From: a virus
Strand: one strand, 5' to 3'
Length of the DNA: 23,663 bases
IMG/VR virus record: IMGVR_UViG_3300022602_000433
Location: 1 to 23,663 of that record
Every line of letters starts with the position of its first letter. Positions within the stretch are counted from its first letter, which is position 1. The notes under the pieces are model-generated. The model worked only from the letters and a program-made list of their open reading frames with translations, was not told where the DNA came from and ran no database searches. Position numbers and translations under genes: made by a program. Shown here piece after piece: positions 1 to 7,625 of the stretch.

Positions 1-229
1 GATCGCCAGCTAATTTGATCATACGACCAAAGTAGCCAACTTCAACAGTGCCAACTGTAGCAGCGGGAAGTTGCGCTGCACGGCAAGTGAAGCGAAACTT
101 AGTATCTGAACCTGTGTCAGCCGCAACAAATGTTGGGATTGACAAGTATACTTCAAACTGCGAAGGACGAGCTCCGCCGTAAATAAGACCTTGCTGTTTG
201 AAGCTACTTACGTTAAAACCTGAAGCCAT
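1..229 (-). CDS. gp19: Tail tube protein gp19 (N-terminal part, runs off window)
   Basis: This is the N-terminal 76 codons of a gene that starts at ATG 229 and continues beyond position 1. The product begins MASGFNVSSFKQQGLIYGGA and continues with RPSQFEVYLSIP and FTCRAAQLPAATVGTVEVGY. That pattern, an N-terminal Gly-Gly-Ala-Arg-Pro-x-x-F followed by a 'cRaaqLPa' segment, is typical of T4-type gp19 tail tube proteins, which stack in hexameric rings inside the sheath and form the DNA channel. Its position directly downstream of the sheath gene, 32 nt away, is the T4 order 18-19. AAGGAG lies just upstream of the ATG, and a TATAAATA-like box (256-263) may let it be transcribed separately from the sheath. 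The identity is clear; the C-terminal part cannot be judged. Confidence 0.88.
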   Translation of the reverse strand, partial: MASGFNVSSFKQQGLIYGGARPSQFEVYLSIPTFVAADTGSDTKFRFTCRAAQLPAATVGTVEVGYFGRMIKLAGD

Positions 230-255
230 TTTCTTATTCTCCTTATAGCTTTATC

Positions 256-263
256 TATTTATT
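256..263 (-). promoter_or_regulatory. Possible T4-type late promoter before gp19 (AATAAATA)
   Basis: Read on the minus strand, the sequence is AATAAATA, 7 of 8 matches to the T4 late promoter TATAAATA. It overlaps the stop codon of the sheath gene (262-264) and lies 26 nt upstream of the gp19 ATG, so a leader of about 22 nt would carry the AAGGAG ribosome-binding site. In an AT-rich genome one such match could be chance; the position supports it. Confidence 0.42.
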
Positions 264-2349
264 AGAATTTACCAACAACTTCAGAGAATGCAACACCCGT
301 ACCAACAGCCACAAAGTTCAACTGGATGAAGTTGATTGAGCGAGCTGGCTTGATATAGATGTCACCAACGAATTGGTTAGCATCAACAACTGCAGGAGTA
401 TTGTTTGTTGAATCGCAAACAACCAAGAAGTCAGTGATACCACGGCGACCCTGAATCTGACGGAGATAAGGAACCACCAAGTTCTTAAACTGAGCCTGAG
501 TGAACGCATCATTGAATTCGAACAATGAGTACTTAGCAGCAGTTGAGATTGCTTTCTCAAGAACAATGAACAAGCGACGAACGTTGATACGATCGAAAGC
601 AGATGGCTTAGACTGAAGTGTCTTATCACCATAAAGCAGTGTACCCTGTCCAGGAATTGAAACAACTGGGTTGATACCATTGCTATAAAGCAGATCACGT
701 TGAGCTTGACGAGGATTCCAACGCATCTGAATCACGTTATTGATTTGACCACGATTGAACCCAGCAGGTGACCACCATGGATCTCTCTGATTGTCAGTAC
801 GAGCGCAGAGACCAGCGATATCGCCATTTGTAGGCAGATAACGATTGATGTCGTTATAGCGGTCATATTGATATTTGTAACCAGAGTCAAGAACAGCGTA
901 TGAAGAATCATGAAGAATATCTCTCCATGCCACAACAGCTGCAGATTGATTGCCTTGGTTTGAAGTTGCAACACCATCATCTGGGGTGATGAAGGCGACG
1001 CAATCTTTACGGATAGCGCAAATGTTATCAATGAGCCAGTTAGCAAGCTGGAAGTTATTAACAGTAAATCCTTGAGAGGATGTTGAACCACCAATTGGTT
1101 TACCTTGAAGAACCAAAGAAATATCAACATCTTCTGGTGATTGAAAATATTGATATCCAGCAGAAATAATTGAAAGTGGAGCATTACCTTCAGAATAACC
1201 ATCTGAACCACCAACAAACGAGAGTGAAAGTGGTAAGTTATTTACTGAAGAAGCTATCAAAGCAGCATTAGCTGAAGTTGCTCCAGAACGATCATTCGCA
1301 ACCCAAGTATAATTTGAATTATCATTAATTACTGTTTGATAGTAATTAACTGTACCATCAGCATTTTTACCATCTGTGGCACGTGAAACATTAGTGAATG
1401 TTTCAAGAACTGTTCCAGGTTGACCTGTGAAAACACCATTTTCGTCTTGAATTACGATATGCATTGTATCAACAGCAGCTGAGTTACCGAATTGAGCAAC
1501 ATAAGCAGATGTGATAGGAGGAGCTCCCGCAGTGTTAAAAAATTCCCAACGACGATTGATTGAACTGTTAATAGAACTGTTTGCAATAAACTGAGTTCCT
1601 AAACGGAATGGATCATATGTTGAGATTGTGAATGATGTATTAGAACCTGAAGAAGAGAAATTTCCAATAGCTGAAATTGAAGCGTATTGAACACCAGTCG
1701 TTGTGTTACCCAAAGCGAGCTGGTCGCCGAGCGTAAAGCTATTAGCCAATGCATAAGCAAAAGCATTAGTAGATGCTACGTTGGAACCAACTGAAGTAAC
1801 AGTAACTGTAACTACGTTCGAACCAATATTTGTTGTAAGAACAGCCGAAGTATCAGCGTTAGCTACTAAGCTCACGTTTGAACTGAAAGAATTAACACTA
1901 TCGCAGATAGAAATACGAAGAGAATTACCGTATGAACCACCTGGATATCTAGCTATATAAAGTGCATCATTATCAAACAAGCCTTGCTTAAGAGAAAAAT
2001 CTGTAGAGTTCAAAACAGTTGGAGTATTAGAAACTGAGCCAACGTTAGCGAAAGCATTCTTAGCGCCTTGCTGTGTATTTGAAGAAGTTGTATTAGCTGC
2101 ACGAACAACCCAAAGAGCATTTGTATAGCCCAAGAAGTTAGCTGCAGTAAAGAATGTTTCAGCGTTGTTTGAATTTGGCTTACCAAAAGTATTAACGAGA
2201 GTTGTCTCAGAGTCGATTAAAACACGTTGACCGACTGGACCCCAGTTAAAAATACCTGAGATAGCACCAGTTGATGTGGCAACTGCAGGAACAATCGTTG
2301 TAAGATCGATCTCAGTTACATTTACACCTGGACTTAATTGAGTTGGCAT
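262..2349 (-). CDS. gp18: Contractile tail sheath protein gp18
   Basis: The 695-aa product (T4 gp18 is 659 aa) opens MPTQLSPGVNVTEIDLTT and then reads FNWGPVGQRVLI, matching the conserved start of myovirus sheath proteins ('SPGVxvxExDlT', '...wGP...v'). The C-terminal domain has the sheath signature: RRLFIVLEKAISTAAKYSLF, then a YLRQIQGRRGI segment and a final KPARSINFIQLNFVAVGTG stretch, the region that forms the conserved inner core and interlocks neighbouring subunits. The middle (about residues 100-330) is Asn/Ser/Thr-rich and looks like the variable outward-facing insertion. The protein polymerises around the gp19 tube and contracts to drive DNA injection. An exact TATAAATA late-promoter box lies 44 nt upstream of the ATG, with AAGGAGAAT as ribosome-binding site. 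The gene lies between large terminase and tail tube, as in T4. Confidence 0.95.
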   Translation of the reverse strand: MPTQLSPGVNVTEIDLTTIVPAVATSTGAISGIFNWGPVGQRVLIDSETTLVNTFGKPNSNNAETFFTAANFLGYTNALWVVRAANTTSSNTQQGAKNAFANVGSVSNTPTVLNSTDFSLKQGLFDNDALYIARYPGGSYGNSLRISICDSVNSFSSNVSLVANADTSAVLTTNIGSNVVTVTVTSVGSNVASTNAFAYALANSFTLGDQLALGNTTTGVQYASISAIGNFSSSGSNTSFTISTYDPFRLGTQFIANSSINSSINRRWEFFNTAGAPPITSAYVAQFGNSAAVDTMHIVIQDENGVFTGQPGTVLETFTNVSRATDGKNADGTVNYYQTVINDNSNYTWVANDRSGATSANAALIASSVNNLPLSLSFVGGSDGYSEGNAPLSIISAGYQYFQSPEDVDISLVLQGKPIGGSTSSQGFTVNNFQLANWLIDNICAIRKDCVAFITPDDGVATSNQGNQSAAVVAWRDILHDSSYAVLDSGYKYQYDRYNDINRYLPTNGDIAGLCARTDNQRDPWWSPAGFNRGQINNVIQMRWNPRQAQRDLLYSNGINPVVSIPGQGTLLYGDKTLQSKPSAFDRINVRRLFIVLEKAISTAAKYSLFEFNDAFTQAQFKNLVVPYLRQIQGRRGITDFLVVCDSTNNTPAVVDANQFVGDIYIKPARSINFIQLNFVAVGTGVAFSEVVGKF

Positions 2350-2392
2350 TTGGATTCTCCTTCCATGGAAAAGGCTTTGTAAATCTACAAAT

Positions 2393-2400
2393 TATTTATA
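2393..2400 (-). promoter_or_regulatory. T4-type late promoter for the sheath gene (TATAAATA)
   Basis: This is an exact 8/8 match to the T4 late promoter element on the minus strand. It lies in the gap between gp17 and gp18 and overlaps the gp17 stop codon (2396-2398). Initiation about 6 nt downstream would give a leader of roughly 38 nt ahead of the gp18 ATG (2349). Late promoters ahead of the abundant sheath and tube genes are expected in T4-like phages. Confidence 0.7.
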
Positions 2401-4045
2401 AATTATCGTTTTCTACTCCAAACATCCAGTTTCCAGATGGAGGCAGATCTAATGCTTCCACTAAATCGCCTCTTCCATCATCAACGAATCCAAAAGGTGT
2501 TAAATCGTTCATTATATCTTCTTCAGACTTTTCTCGGAGCTTTATGAGTGTATTTATGTTGGTATAGTCCTTGAAATACTGCTGGTCAGTTAGCCAAGCG
2601 AACAGAACTAATGGCATTACCAAGTCATCGTGTTTGCCTTCTTCCGCCTCATAGCTTTGACCTTTACGAGAGAAAGTCGACAACTCTTCAATCGTATGAA
2701 AGTCATTTATGATAAGCTGATTCTGTTCTACCAACAGTTTAAGGATGGCGCAACCTGTCGCTTTAACAGGCTTTGTAGTGCGAACGCCTTTATCAATGTT
2801 AGCGCCACCGAAACCAGTGCTAATTTTTTTACCAGCACGACCAGCATTTTCTGTCATAAGGACGTTGTCATATTCGAAGTCATAATGAAGCGAGTGACCG
2901 ACCTGTTCGCCGATATCGTTGATTTCAACCAGCACAGAAGCGTTGTTATATGCTTTTGCCACACGGTAAATTACGTCAGCATAATCGATCGGCGTGATCA
3001 TATTATTACGATAAACACAAACCTGCTGATAAGGCATTGTCGTAACATCAAGAACAGAGAAAGCTGAGTAGTCGAGACCCTTACCTCTTGAAACGTCACA
3101 AACCATTACATAGGAACGACCTTTTATCGGTTGGAAATATTGACTCAACCCGTCTTTGAAGGTAATCGGAACTTGGTGAACCAGCTCTTTCAGTTTCCAA
3201 CCTGCAATAAGTGTACCAGAGCTACCCATAAACTCGACGCAATATTCCTGCTCGAATTTAGCAACGTCAAAATTCATAGCCGCTAGAGTATTCTTTTTCC
3301 AATTTTCATCACGACCTGGAACTTTATCGTAGGTTACTTCGATTGGTTGGTAGCCGTTGCGACCTTCTTTGGCATTTATCCAAAGTGAATAGAAATGGTT
3401 CAATCCGTTCGGCGTTGACACAAGAACGATCTTTGATTCAAGACCAGATGAAATTGTAGGATAAACTGATGTAAAGAATGTATCCCAGTTCTCAATAAAT
3501 GCCGCCTCATCGATGAAGAGAAGGTTGATAGAATAACCACGGATGTTATCAGATGAAGTTGCAGCAGCAAGAACACGGCTGTTGTTTTCGAGTTCCATTG
3601 AACCCTTGTTCCATTCCTTCACACCCTGTTGCAGCCAGCGAGGTAAATGCTGATATGCCAACTGAATACGACCAAGAATTTCACGAGCTGTTTCGCCTTT
3701 GTTCGCCAGCAATGCAACTGTTTTTTCTGGATGGAAAATAATATACCAAAGAACGAACGCGCAAGTAACTGTTGACTTACCAGCCTGACGAGCAGTCGCA
3801 ATAATCGTAAACCGATTGGCAGCCATAGATTCCAACATTTCTTTTTGGTAATCATACAGCTTGAAGCTCACCAACCCTTTGTCGATGTTGATAATCTTCA
3901 TATATTTTTCGGTGAAATAAACTACATCGTTAGAACATTTGATGTATTCTTCAACAAGCTCTGGAGTCCACTCGATAGCTTGGTTCGAGCGTTTAAGTAG
4001 AGCATTTCCATTATAGCCGCGTAATTTACTGAGATCCACTTCCAT
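2396..4045 (-). CDS. gp17: Terminase large subunit gp17 (packaging ATPase and nuclease)
   Basis: The 549-aa protein is the DNA packaging motor and headful nuclease (T4 gp17 is 610 aa). The N-terminal ATPase domain has a Walker A-like ATARQAGKST (83-92), Walker B LLFIDEAAF (175-183, with the catalytic Glu after the Asp) and the coupling motif VSTPNG (209-214). The C-terminal RNase H-like nuclease domain shows the acidic triad: D317 in VMVCDVSRGKG, E374 in VLVEINDIG, and D473/D474 in KHDDLVM. The start at ATG 4045 overlaps the end of gp16 by 20 nt, so the two subunits are probably translationally coupled. Upstream there is only a weak GAGA-type ribosome-binding site, consistent with coupling. 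The domain organisation looks complete and functional. Confidence 0.96.
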   Translation of the reverse strand: MEVDLSKLRGYNGNALLKRSNQAIEWTPELVEEYIKCSNDVVYFTEKYMKIINIDKGLVSFKLYDYQKEMLESMAANRFTIIATARQAGKSTVTCAFVLWYIIFHPEKTVALLANKGETAREILGRIQLAYQHLPRWLQQGVKEWNKGSMELENNSRVLAAATSSDNIRGYSINLLFIDEAAFIENWDTFFTSVYPTISSGLESKIVLVSTPNGLNHFYSLWINAKEGRNGYQPIEVTYDKVPGRDENWKKNTLAAMNFDVAKFEQEYCVEFMGSSGTLIAGWKLKELVHQVPITFKDGLSQYFQPIKGRSYVMVCDVSRGKGLDYSAFSVLDVTTMPYQQVCVYRNNMITPIDYADVIYRVAKAYNNASVLVEINDIGEQVGHSLHYDFEYDNVLMTENAGRAGKKISTGFGGANIDKGVRTTKPVKATGCAILKLLVEQNQLIINDFHTIEELSTFSRKGQSYEAEEGKHDDLVMPLVLFAWLTDQQYFKDYTNINTLIKLREKSEEDIMNDLTPFGFVDDGRGDLVEALDLPPSGNWMFGVENDNL

Positions 4046-4451
4046 TTTTCATATTCTCTATTACTTTTTGCAACTCAGCCGTAGAGCCAACAAACAAATT
4101 ATTGGTGACGGATTTTGCTTCATCATTAGTTGGACTGTCTTTTGCTTCGATCTCACGAATATCTTTTTGTAATGATAATAGATCTTTGTTTGCCTGAAGC
4201 ATTGTTTCCATAAGCTTTGCTAACACCTCGAATGCACGAGGATGCTGCGAAGCATCGGCGATTTGTGAAAGCTTTTCCATGGCGAATACGCCGTTCTGTA
4301 TAACCTCATGGATATTAGAACGAGCCATTTGAAAATCATTTTTAGCGCTATCGTCATGAGCTTTGGCGACAATTGACTTTACTGAATCATTTGTTGTCAA
4401 AGGATTCAAGTTTAGAGCATTGTAAATTGCATTATTAGAGTTGTCTGTCAT
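4026..4451 (-). CDS. gp16: Terminase small subunit gp16
   Basis: The product is 141 aa (T4 gp16 is 164 aa). The central region, around ARSNIHEVIQNGVFAMEKL, IADASQHPRAFEVLAKLM and LLSLQKDIREIE, corresponds to the T4 gp16 coiled-coil core, which has 'NADSPRHMEVFATLM' and 'ILKLHKEMKDI'. The C-terminal LFVGSTAELQKVIENM matches T4 'VFMGSPTELMDEI'. Small terminases form rings that recognise viral DNA and regulate gp17. The ATG overlaps the gp15 stop as ATGA (4448-4451), and the 3' end overlaps gp17. No clear Shine-Dalgarno sequence is present, so translation probably depends on gp15 ribosomes. The identification rests on both sequence and position. Confidence 0.9.
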   Translation of the reverse strand: MTDNSNNAIYNALNLNPLTTNDSVKSIVAKAHDDSAKNDFQMARSNIHEVIQNGVFAMEKLSQIADASQHPRAFEVLAKLMETMLQANKDLLSLQKDIREIEAKDSPTNDEAKSVTNNLFVGSTAELQKVIENMKNGSGSQ

Positions 4452-5296
4452 GGGCTATAATCAGTCTTTGTTATTACGAAACCATAATCATCGGTTACTT
4501 GAATTTGCGATACAGGAACAGATGCTGCTGCGTTAGATGTTGGTTGACCATTTGCTGTAAGTCCAGGTTGATCAAGTGTTCCTGAAACAACATTAGCGAC
4601 ACCAACAGCTGTTGCCAATTCTCCATCCGGAACATTTTCTGGAGTATAGTAATTGACAAAAGCGTATTTGATAATTGGCGTAGATTGAATTGGACCATAC
4701 AAATAACCTTTGACAGTAAAATCAAGAGTCCAAATTAAAGCTTGGCGCTCTGTGAAGTTACCTTGATATGTATCTTCCTGCGAAACGCTGTTAAGAACAA
4801 CAGGAATATCTTTCAGCTCATTCATATCAGGAATAAGCTCTACAGTAACTGTAAAGTCTGGAGTAAAGTAGGGTAGAATTTGCTCTACGATTTTTGTACC
4901 ATCCTCAGCATTTTTCACTAGAATATAAAGTCTGAACCCAAAGTTATAAGGGACAGGCATGTATTGATAATTTAAATTTGAAGCATACGCTGTGTTTGCG
5001 ATTTTGTTAGCTGTGCGTTGAATCGTTTTAAGTTTTCTATCGCTATCATAACGCACATCTGTCATCTCAAATGACATAAACGGCATTGTCAGCGTTGCCG
5101 TTGGTCGATCAATGTTAGGATCTTGTTGCGTACGAGCCAACATCTTTTCTTTTGGAGCATATGTGATCGGAACTTTAATAACAGCTGTAAGATCTCCAGC
5201 CGAATCTGTTCTTTCAATAATAATGTCATCAAACAGCGTACCGAACAGAGCTACGTATTTGCGAATCGTTTGAAAATAAAACTGTTGACCGAACAT
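4448..5296 (-). CDS. gp15: Tail sheath stabiliser / tail completion protein gp15
   Basis: The 282-aa protein starts MFGQQFYFQTIRKYVALFG, closely resembling the T4 gp15 opening (MFG...FRRYATLMG.LF). It keeps VPITYAPKEKMLAR (T4 'VPITYASKEHFMMK'), a KIVEQILPYFTPDF segment (T4 'FQIVEQILPYFQPHF') and ALIWTLDFTVKGYLYGP (T4 'IEWSLTFEVNGWMYPP'). T4 gp15 is 272 aa and forms a hexamer capping the tail at the head-proximal end, joining it to the gp13/gp14 neck. The last 50 residues are Ala/Thr/Val-rich and poorly conserved. The start overlaps the gp14 stop as TAATG, indicating stop-restart translation within the neck-terminase operon. Confidence 0.93.
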   Translation of the reverse strand: MFGQQFYFQTIRKYVALFGTLFDDIIIERTDSAGDLTAVIKVPITYAPKEKMLARTQQDPNIDRPTATLTMPFMSFEMTDVRYDSDRKLKTIQRTANKIANTAYASNLNYQYMPVPYNFGFRLYILVKNAEDGTKIVEQILPYFTPDFTVTVELIPDMNELKDIPVVLNSVSQEDTYQGNFTERQALIWTLDFTVKGYLYGPIQSTPIIKYAFVNYYTPENVPDGELATAVGVANVVSGTLDQPGLTANGQPTSNAAASVPVSQIQVTDDYGFVITKTDYSP

Positions 5297-6018
5297 TAAA
5301 TTTGCCCTTCACTGAATGGGTCATTGACGGACCAATCAACAAATCCTGACGATTCATTAGACATATCTTGGTTCGTGCCTGTTCCTTCGATAGTATCGAG
5401 ATTGTATTGTTCCATTTCGATATAGTTGTCTTGTTCGTCAGTAATTGGAGCGCCTGTTTCATCCATGATAACATAGTCAAGAATATTCGTGCTGTAATTG
5501 AGCTGAATACGATCGATTTCTGGAATACCTGTGTTGAATACTTCATCGCTGTATTCAAATAATTCACAAGTCATTTCCCACGTTTGTAATGCGCCTAATT
5601 GATAGAACATCTCAAACTTGTTGACGAACTTAATTTGAAAACATTTATTATTCAGCGGAAAGTAAATCAAGTCGCCTTCGAGCGGTCTTATCAAAGTAGT
5701 GTAAGCGCCAATTTCTCTGCTAAATGTTCTTTGTGCGATAGAGAACACAACTTGATCGCGGATTTCCAAACCGAACTTAGACATAAAGTTGCCGTCGCCA
5801 GAAAACCCATCAACTGACTTAATATAGAATTCTACAAGATATGCATTGGTGTATGATGATTGATCGTCAGCCGTATACAACTTATCAAGATTGTTAATGT
5901 TACGAGTGATATAGTACATATCCTCGCCATAGATCTTGATAGCCTCAACAACCAGATCTTCAAGGAGATCTTGTTCGCCAGAGCTTTTGTAGTTGTTGAA
6001 GTAAAAGCTAGTTGCCAT
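5296..6018 (-). CDS. gp14: Neck protein gp14
   Basis: The product is 240 aa (T4 gp14 is 256 aa). It opens MATSFYFNNYKSSGEQDLLE with LVVEAIKIYGEDMYYITR following, equivalent to T4 '[30 protein letters not shown]'. It retains FMSKFGLEIRDQVVFSI (T4 'FFSNFGMQVQDEVTLSI'), EGDLIYFPLNNKCFQIKF (T4 'EGDLIYFPMDNSLFEINW') and EMFYQLGALQTWEM, plus an acidic C-terminus ending NDPFSEGQI (T4 'SSPFDNDFMD'). gp14 and gp13 form the neck that seals the packaged head and docks the tail. The gp13 stop and the gp14 ATG overlap as TGATG at 6016-6020. This is a confident homologue in canonical order. Confidence 0.93.
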   Translation of the reverse strand: MATSFYFNNYKSSGEQDLLEDLVVEAIKIYGEDMYYITRNINNLDKLYTADDQSSYTNAYLVEFYIKSVDGFSGDGNFMSKFGLEIRDQVVFSIAQRTFSREIGAYTTLIRPLEGDLIYFPLNNKCFQIKFVNKFEMFYQLGALQTWEMTCELFEYSDEVFNTGIPEIDRIQLNYSTNILDYVIMDETGAPITDEQDNYIEMEQYNLDTIEGTGTNQDMSNESSGFVDWSVNDPFSEGQI

Positions 6019-6755
6019 CAGCCAATCATATCCGCAATTGGTAAGCTGCTATCGTAGATAACCTTTTCTAATTCTTTTCTTTCTGCAACAGCATCGCTAA
6101 GAATTTTATCGCCATTAAAAGTAACACCTCCAGGAAGCTGCATACCAGAGAACTTAGAAAGGTTAGCGCCCCATTGTTCTTTGATCAACGCTGTAGCATA
6201 GTTTTGAAGCAGACGTTCATTGTACCCTTTTGTATAAACATTCGGGTCGATAACCTGATAAGCTTCGATGATAAGATAATCGCCTTCATTGACAAGCGAC
6301 CAATCCATATCTAAATAAAGCTTATTGATGATACGATTGTAACGGAATGGCTGCATACCAACAAGAATCTGCTCAAGGAACTGAACATGTTGAAGAGCCA
6401 TATAATAAGGAACCATTGACACTGATGTCAACGTATACAAATCGTTCAATGCGATCTGATATCGAATGTTAAACAGATTGTTTGTGTTCAATGACTGACC
6501 GACAGGAAACAAATTAACAACGCCACGAATGTTATCAGGCATTGTAATGTAACGATTGTAGATGTCTGTTTGCGTAACTTCGTATTTGTAGTACACTTTT
6601 TCCATACCATCGAAATGATAGTCCCAATAAAAGTTGAGAGCTTCAGTGACGCGATCTTCAACCTGATCGTCATCTACGTTAATTTCGATTACTGGAGCGC
6701 CGAGCTTACGTAAGCAATAAGCTTTAAATTCGTCTCTGTTATTGATCCAAGCCAT
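6018..6755 (-). CDS. gp13: Neck protein gp13
   Basis: The 245-aa protein is shorter than T4 gp13 (309 aa), apparently because a central insertion is missing. Both ends are well conserved. The N-terminal part LRKLGAPVIEINVDDDQVED with YWDYHFDGMEKVYY matches T4 '[20 protein letters not shown]' and 'YGEYHFDGINKGFH'. The C-terminal YATALIKEQWGANLSKF and GMQLPGGVTFNGDKILSDA match T4 '[37 protein letters not shown]'. It acts with gp14 in head completion and the neck. It heads the gp13-gp17 coupled block and lies 4 nt downstream of the cupin-like gene, so it is probably cotranscribed with it. Confidence 0.93.
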   Translation of the reverse strand: MAWINNRDEFKAYCLRKLGAPVIEINVDDDQVEDRVTEALNFYWDYHFDGMEKVYYKYEVTQTDIYNRYITMPDNIRGVVNLFPVGQSLNTNNLFNIRYQIALNDLYTLTSVSMVPYYMALQHVQFLEQILVGMQPFRYNRIINKLYLDMDWSLVNEGDYLIIEAYQVIDPNVYTKGYNERLLQNYATALIKEQWGANLSKFSGMQLPGGVTFNGDKILSDAVAERKELEKVIYDSSLPIADMIG

Positions 6756-6759
6756 TTAA

Positions 6760-7284
6760 TTACCCTTGTGTGTTACCAGAGTCTCTAAAATAAAGCGCAA
6801 CTGAACCAGCGCCTACGGTAACGTTAGCAGTTTGTCCGTTCAAAATACGAACGTAATTTTGATTTTTTAGTGTCTTATCATTTACTGTGACTGTACCATT
6901 GACGCAAACAACAACAGATTCAACTCCATCACCAGTATATGATGTTGTTGTATTTTCAGTTAAAAGTGTTCCATCATAGATTTTTGTTGCAGGAACAGGG
7001 TTGATACAAAACCAAGTTCCACCAACGTCGCTGTTGATAGTATATGAAAATGCTGTATTATAATGTTTTCTTAAATCATACAAATTTCCAGCAGAATAGG
7101 TATCAGTTACGTTACCATTCGAATCTAAAACATTCGCAGAACCTTCTAAACAATAACCAAGCTGACTGTAACCACCATTTTTAGTTGTGTCAGCTGTTGT
7201 AAATGAATATGTTTCATTGGCGGTCATATGACCGATACAAATAACAAATCCTTTACAAATTTGGTTCGTTGTTAAAACTTTCAT
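6760..7284 (-). CDS. Unknown, cupin-like beta-rich phage protein
   Basis: The product is a 174-aa soluble protein with no signal peptide or membrane segment. The sequence alternates short hydrophobic strands with Gly/Asn/Asp turns. It contains two stretches resembling cupin half-barrels: GYCLEGSANVLDSNG with YSAGNLYDLRK (about 45-75), and VVVCVNGTVTVNDKTL with VRILNGQTANVTVGAG (about 123-160). No conserved metal-binding His/Glu pattern is obvious, so a structural rather than enzymatic jelly roll is more likely. It lies between tail-adhesin genes and the neck operon, where T4 has the fibritin gene wac, but it is not fibritin (no long coiled coil). A neck, whisker or head-decoration role is possible but unproven. 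Its start overlaps the preceding gene as ATGA. Confidence 0.6.
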   Translation of the reverse strand: MKVLTTNQICKGFVICIGHMTANETYSFTTADTTKNGGYSQLGYCLEGSANVLDSNGNVTDTYSAGNLYDLRKHYNTAFSYTINSDVGGTWFCINPVPATKIYDGTLLTENTTTSYTGDGVESVVVCVNGTVTVNDKTLKNQNYVRILNGQTANVTVGAGSVALYFRDSGNTQG

Positions 7285-7598
7285 AAAGAAACCTCAAGCG
7301 TGAAGTTATTTGCGTTAATAAGATCTGACGCTTGAAAAGTTTGATGAGCGCCAACAGTATTTTTAATAGCTGCTACAAGATCTGTATTAGCAGCATATAC
7401 ATTTTTTTGTTCAATACCGCTAAGTATATTTCGACCAACCATTGCGATTTGTTTAATTATATCGCTAGAATTGTTGGCGCTATATAAATGTGGATAAAAT
7501 GCATACGTAGGCGTAACATTATTGCCGTCAGAAAAATTGACGTGCATAACGTGACTGTTTTCGTCATAATCTACAATGTTGACTGATACATAGTCCAT
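7281..7598 (-). CDS. Hypothetical protein, small, before the neck operon
   Basis: I do not recognise this 105-aa protein. The first half looks beta-stranded (MDYVSVNIVDYDENSHVMHV). The second half is probably helical (SSDIIKQIAMVGRNILSGIE), ending in a short strand. There is no signal peptide, membrane segment or cysteine. A good ribosome-binding site (AGAGGT) precedes the ATG, and the 3' end is coupled by ATGA to the cupin-like gene, so the two may be partners. A GATAAATA box at 7618-7625 could start a late transcript here. The function is unknown; a small virion or chaperone protein would suit the location. Confidence 0.65.
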   Translation of the reverse strand: MDYVSVNIVDYDENSHVMHVNFSDGNNVTPTYAFYPHLYSANNSSDIIKQIAMVGRNILSGIEQKNVYAANTDLVAAIKNTVGAHQTFQASDLINANNFTLEVSL

Positions 7599-7617
7599 AT
7601 TTTACCTCTTTTATTTG

Positions 7618-7625
7618 TATTTATC
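7618..7625 (-). promoter_or_regulatory. Possible late promoter before the 105-aa gene and neck operon (GATAAATA)
   Basis: The minus-strand sequence GATAAATA matches 7 of 8 positions of the T4 late promoter. It overlaps the stop codon of the glycine-rich adhesin gene (7624-7626) and would give a leader of about 14 nt containing the AGAGGT ribosome-binding site of the next gene. The position at the upstream end of the 7598-2396 run fits a late operon promoter. Confidence 0.42.

Noticed and set aside
2551-2558. CATAAATA late-promoter-like box inside gp17
   Set aside because: It lies within the C-terminal coding region of the terminase, about 200 nt from the sheath start, and an exact box at 2393-2400 is better placed.
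2630-3067. Open plus-strand frame of 145 codons opposite the terminase gene
   Set aside because: It lies fully antisense to gp17, whose catalytic motifs are intact; the translation has no family resemblance and no ribosome-binding site of note.
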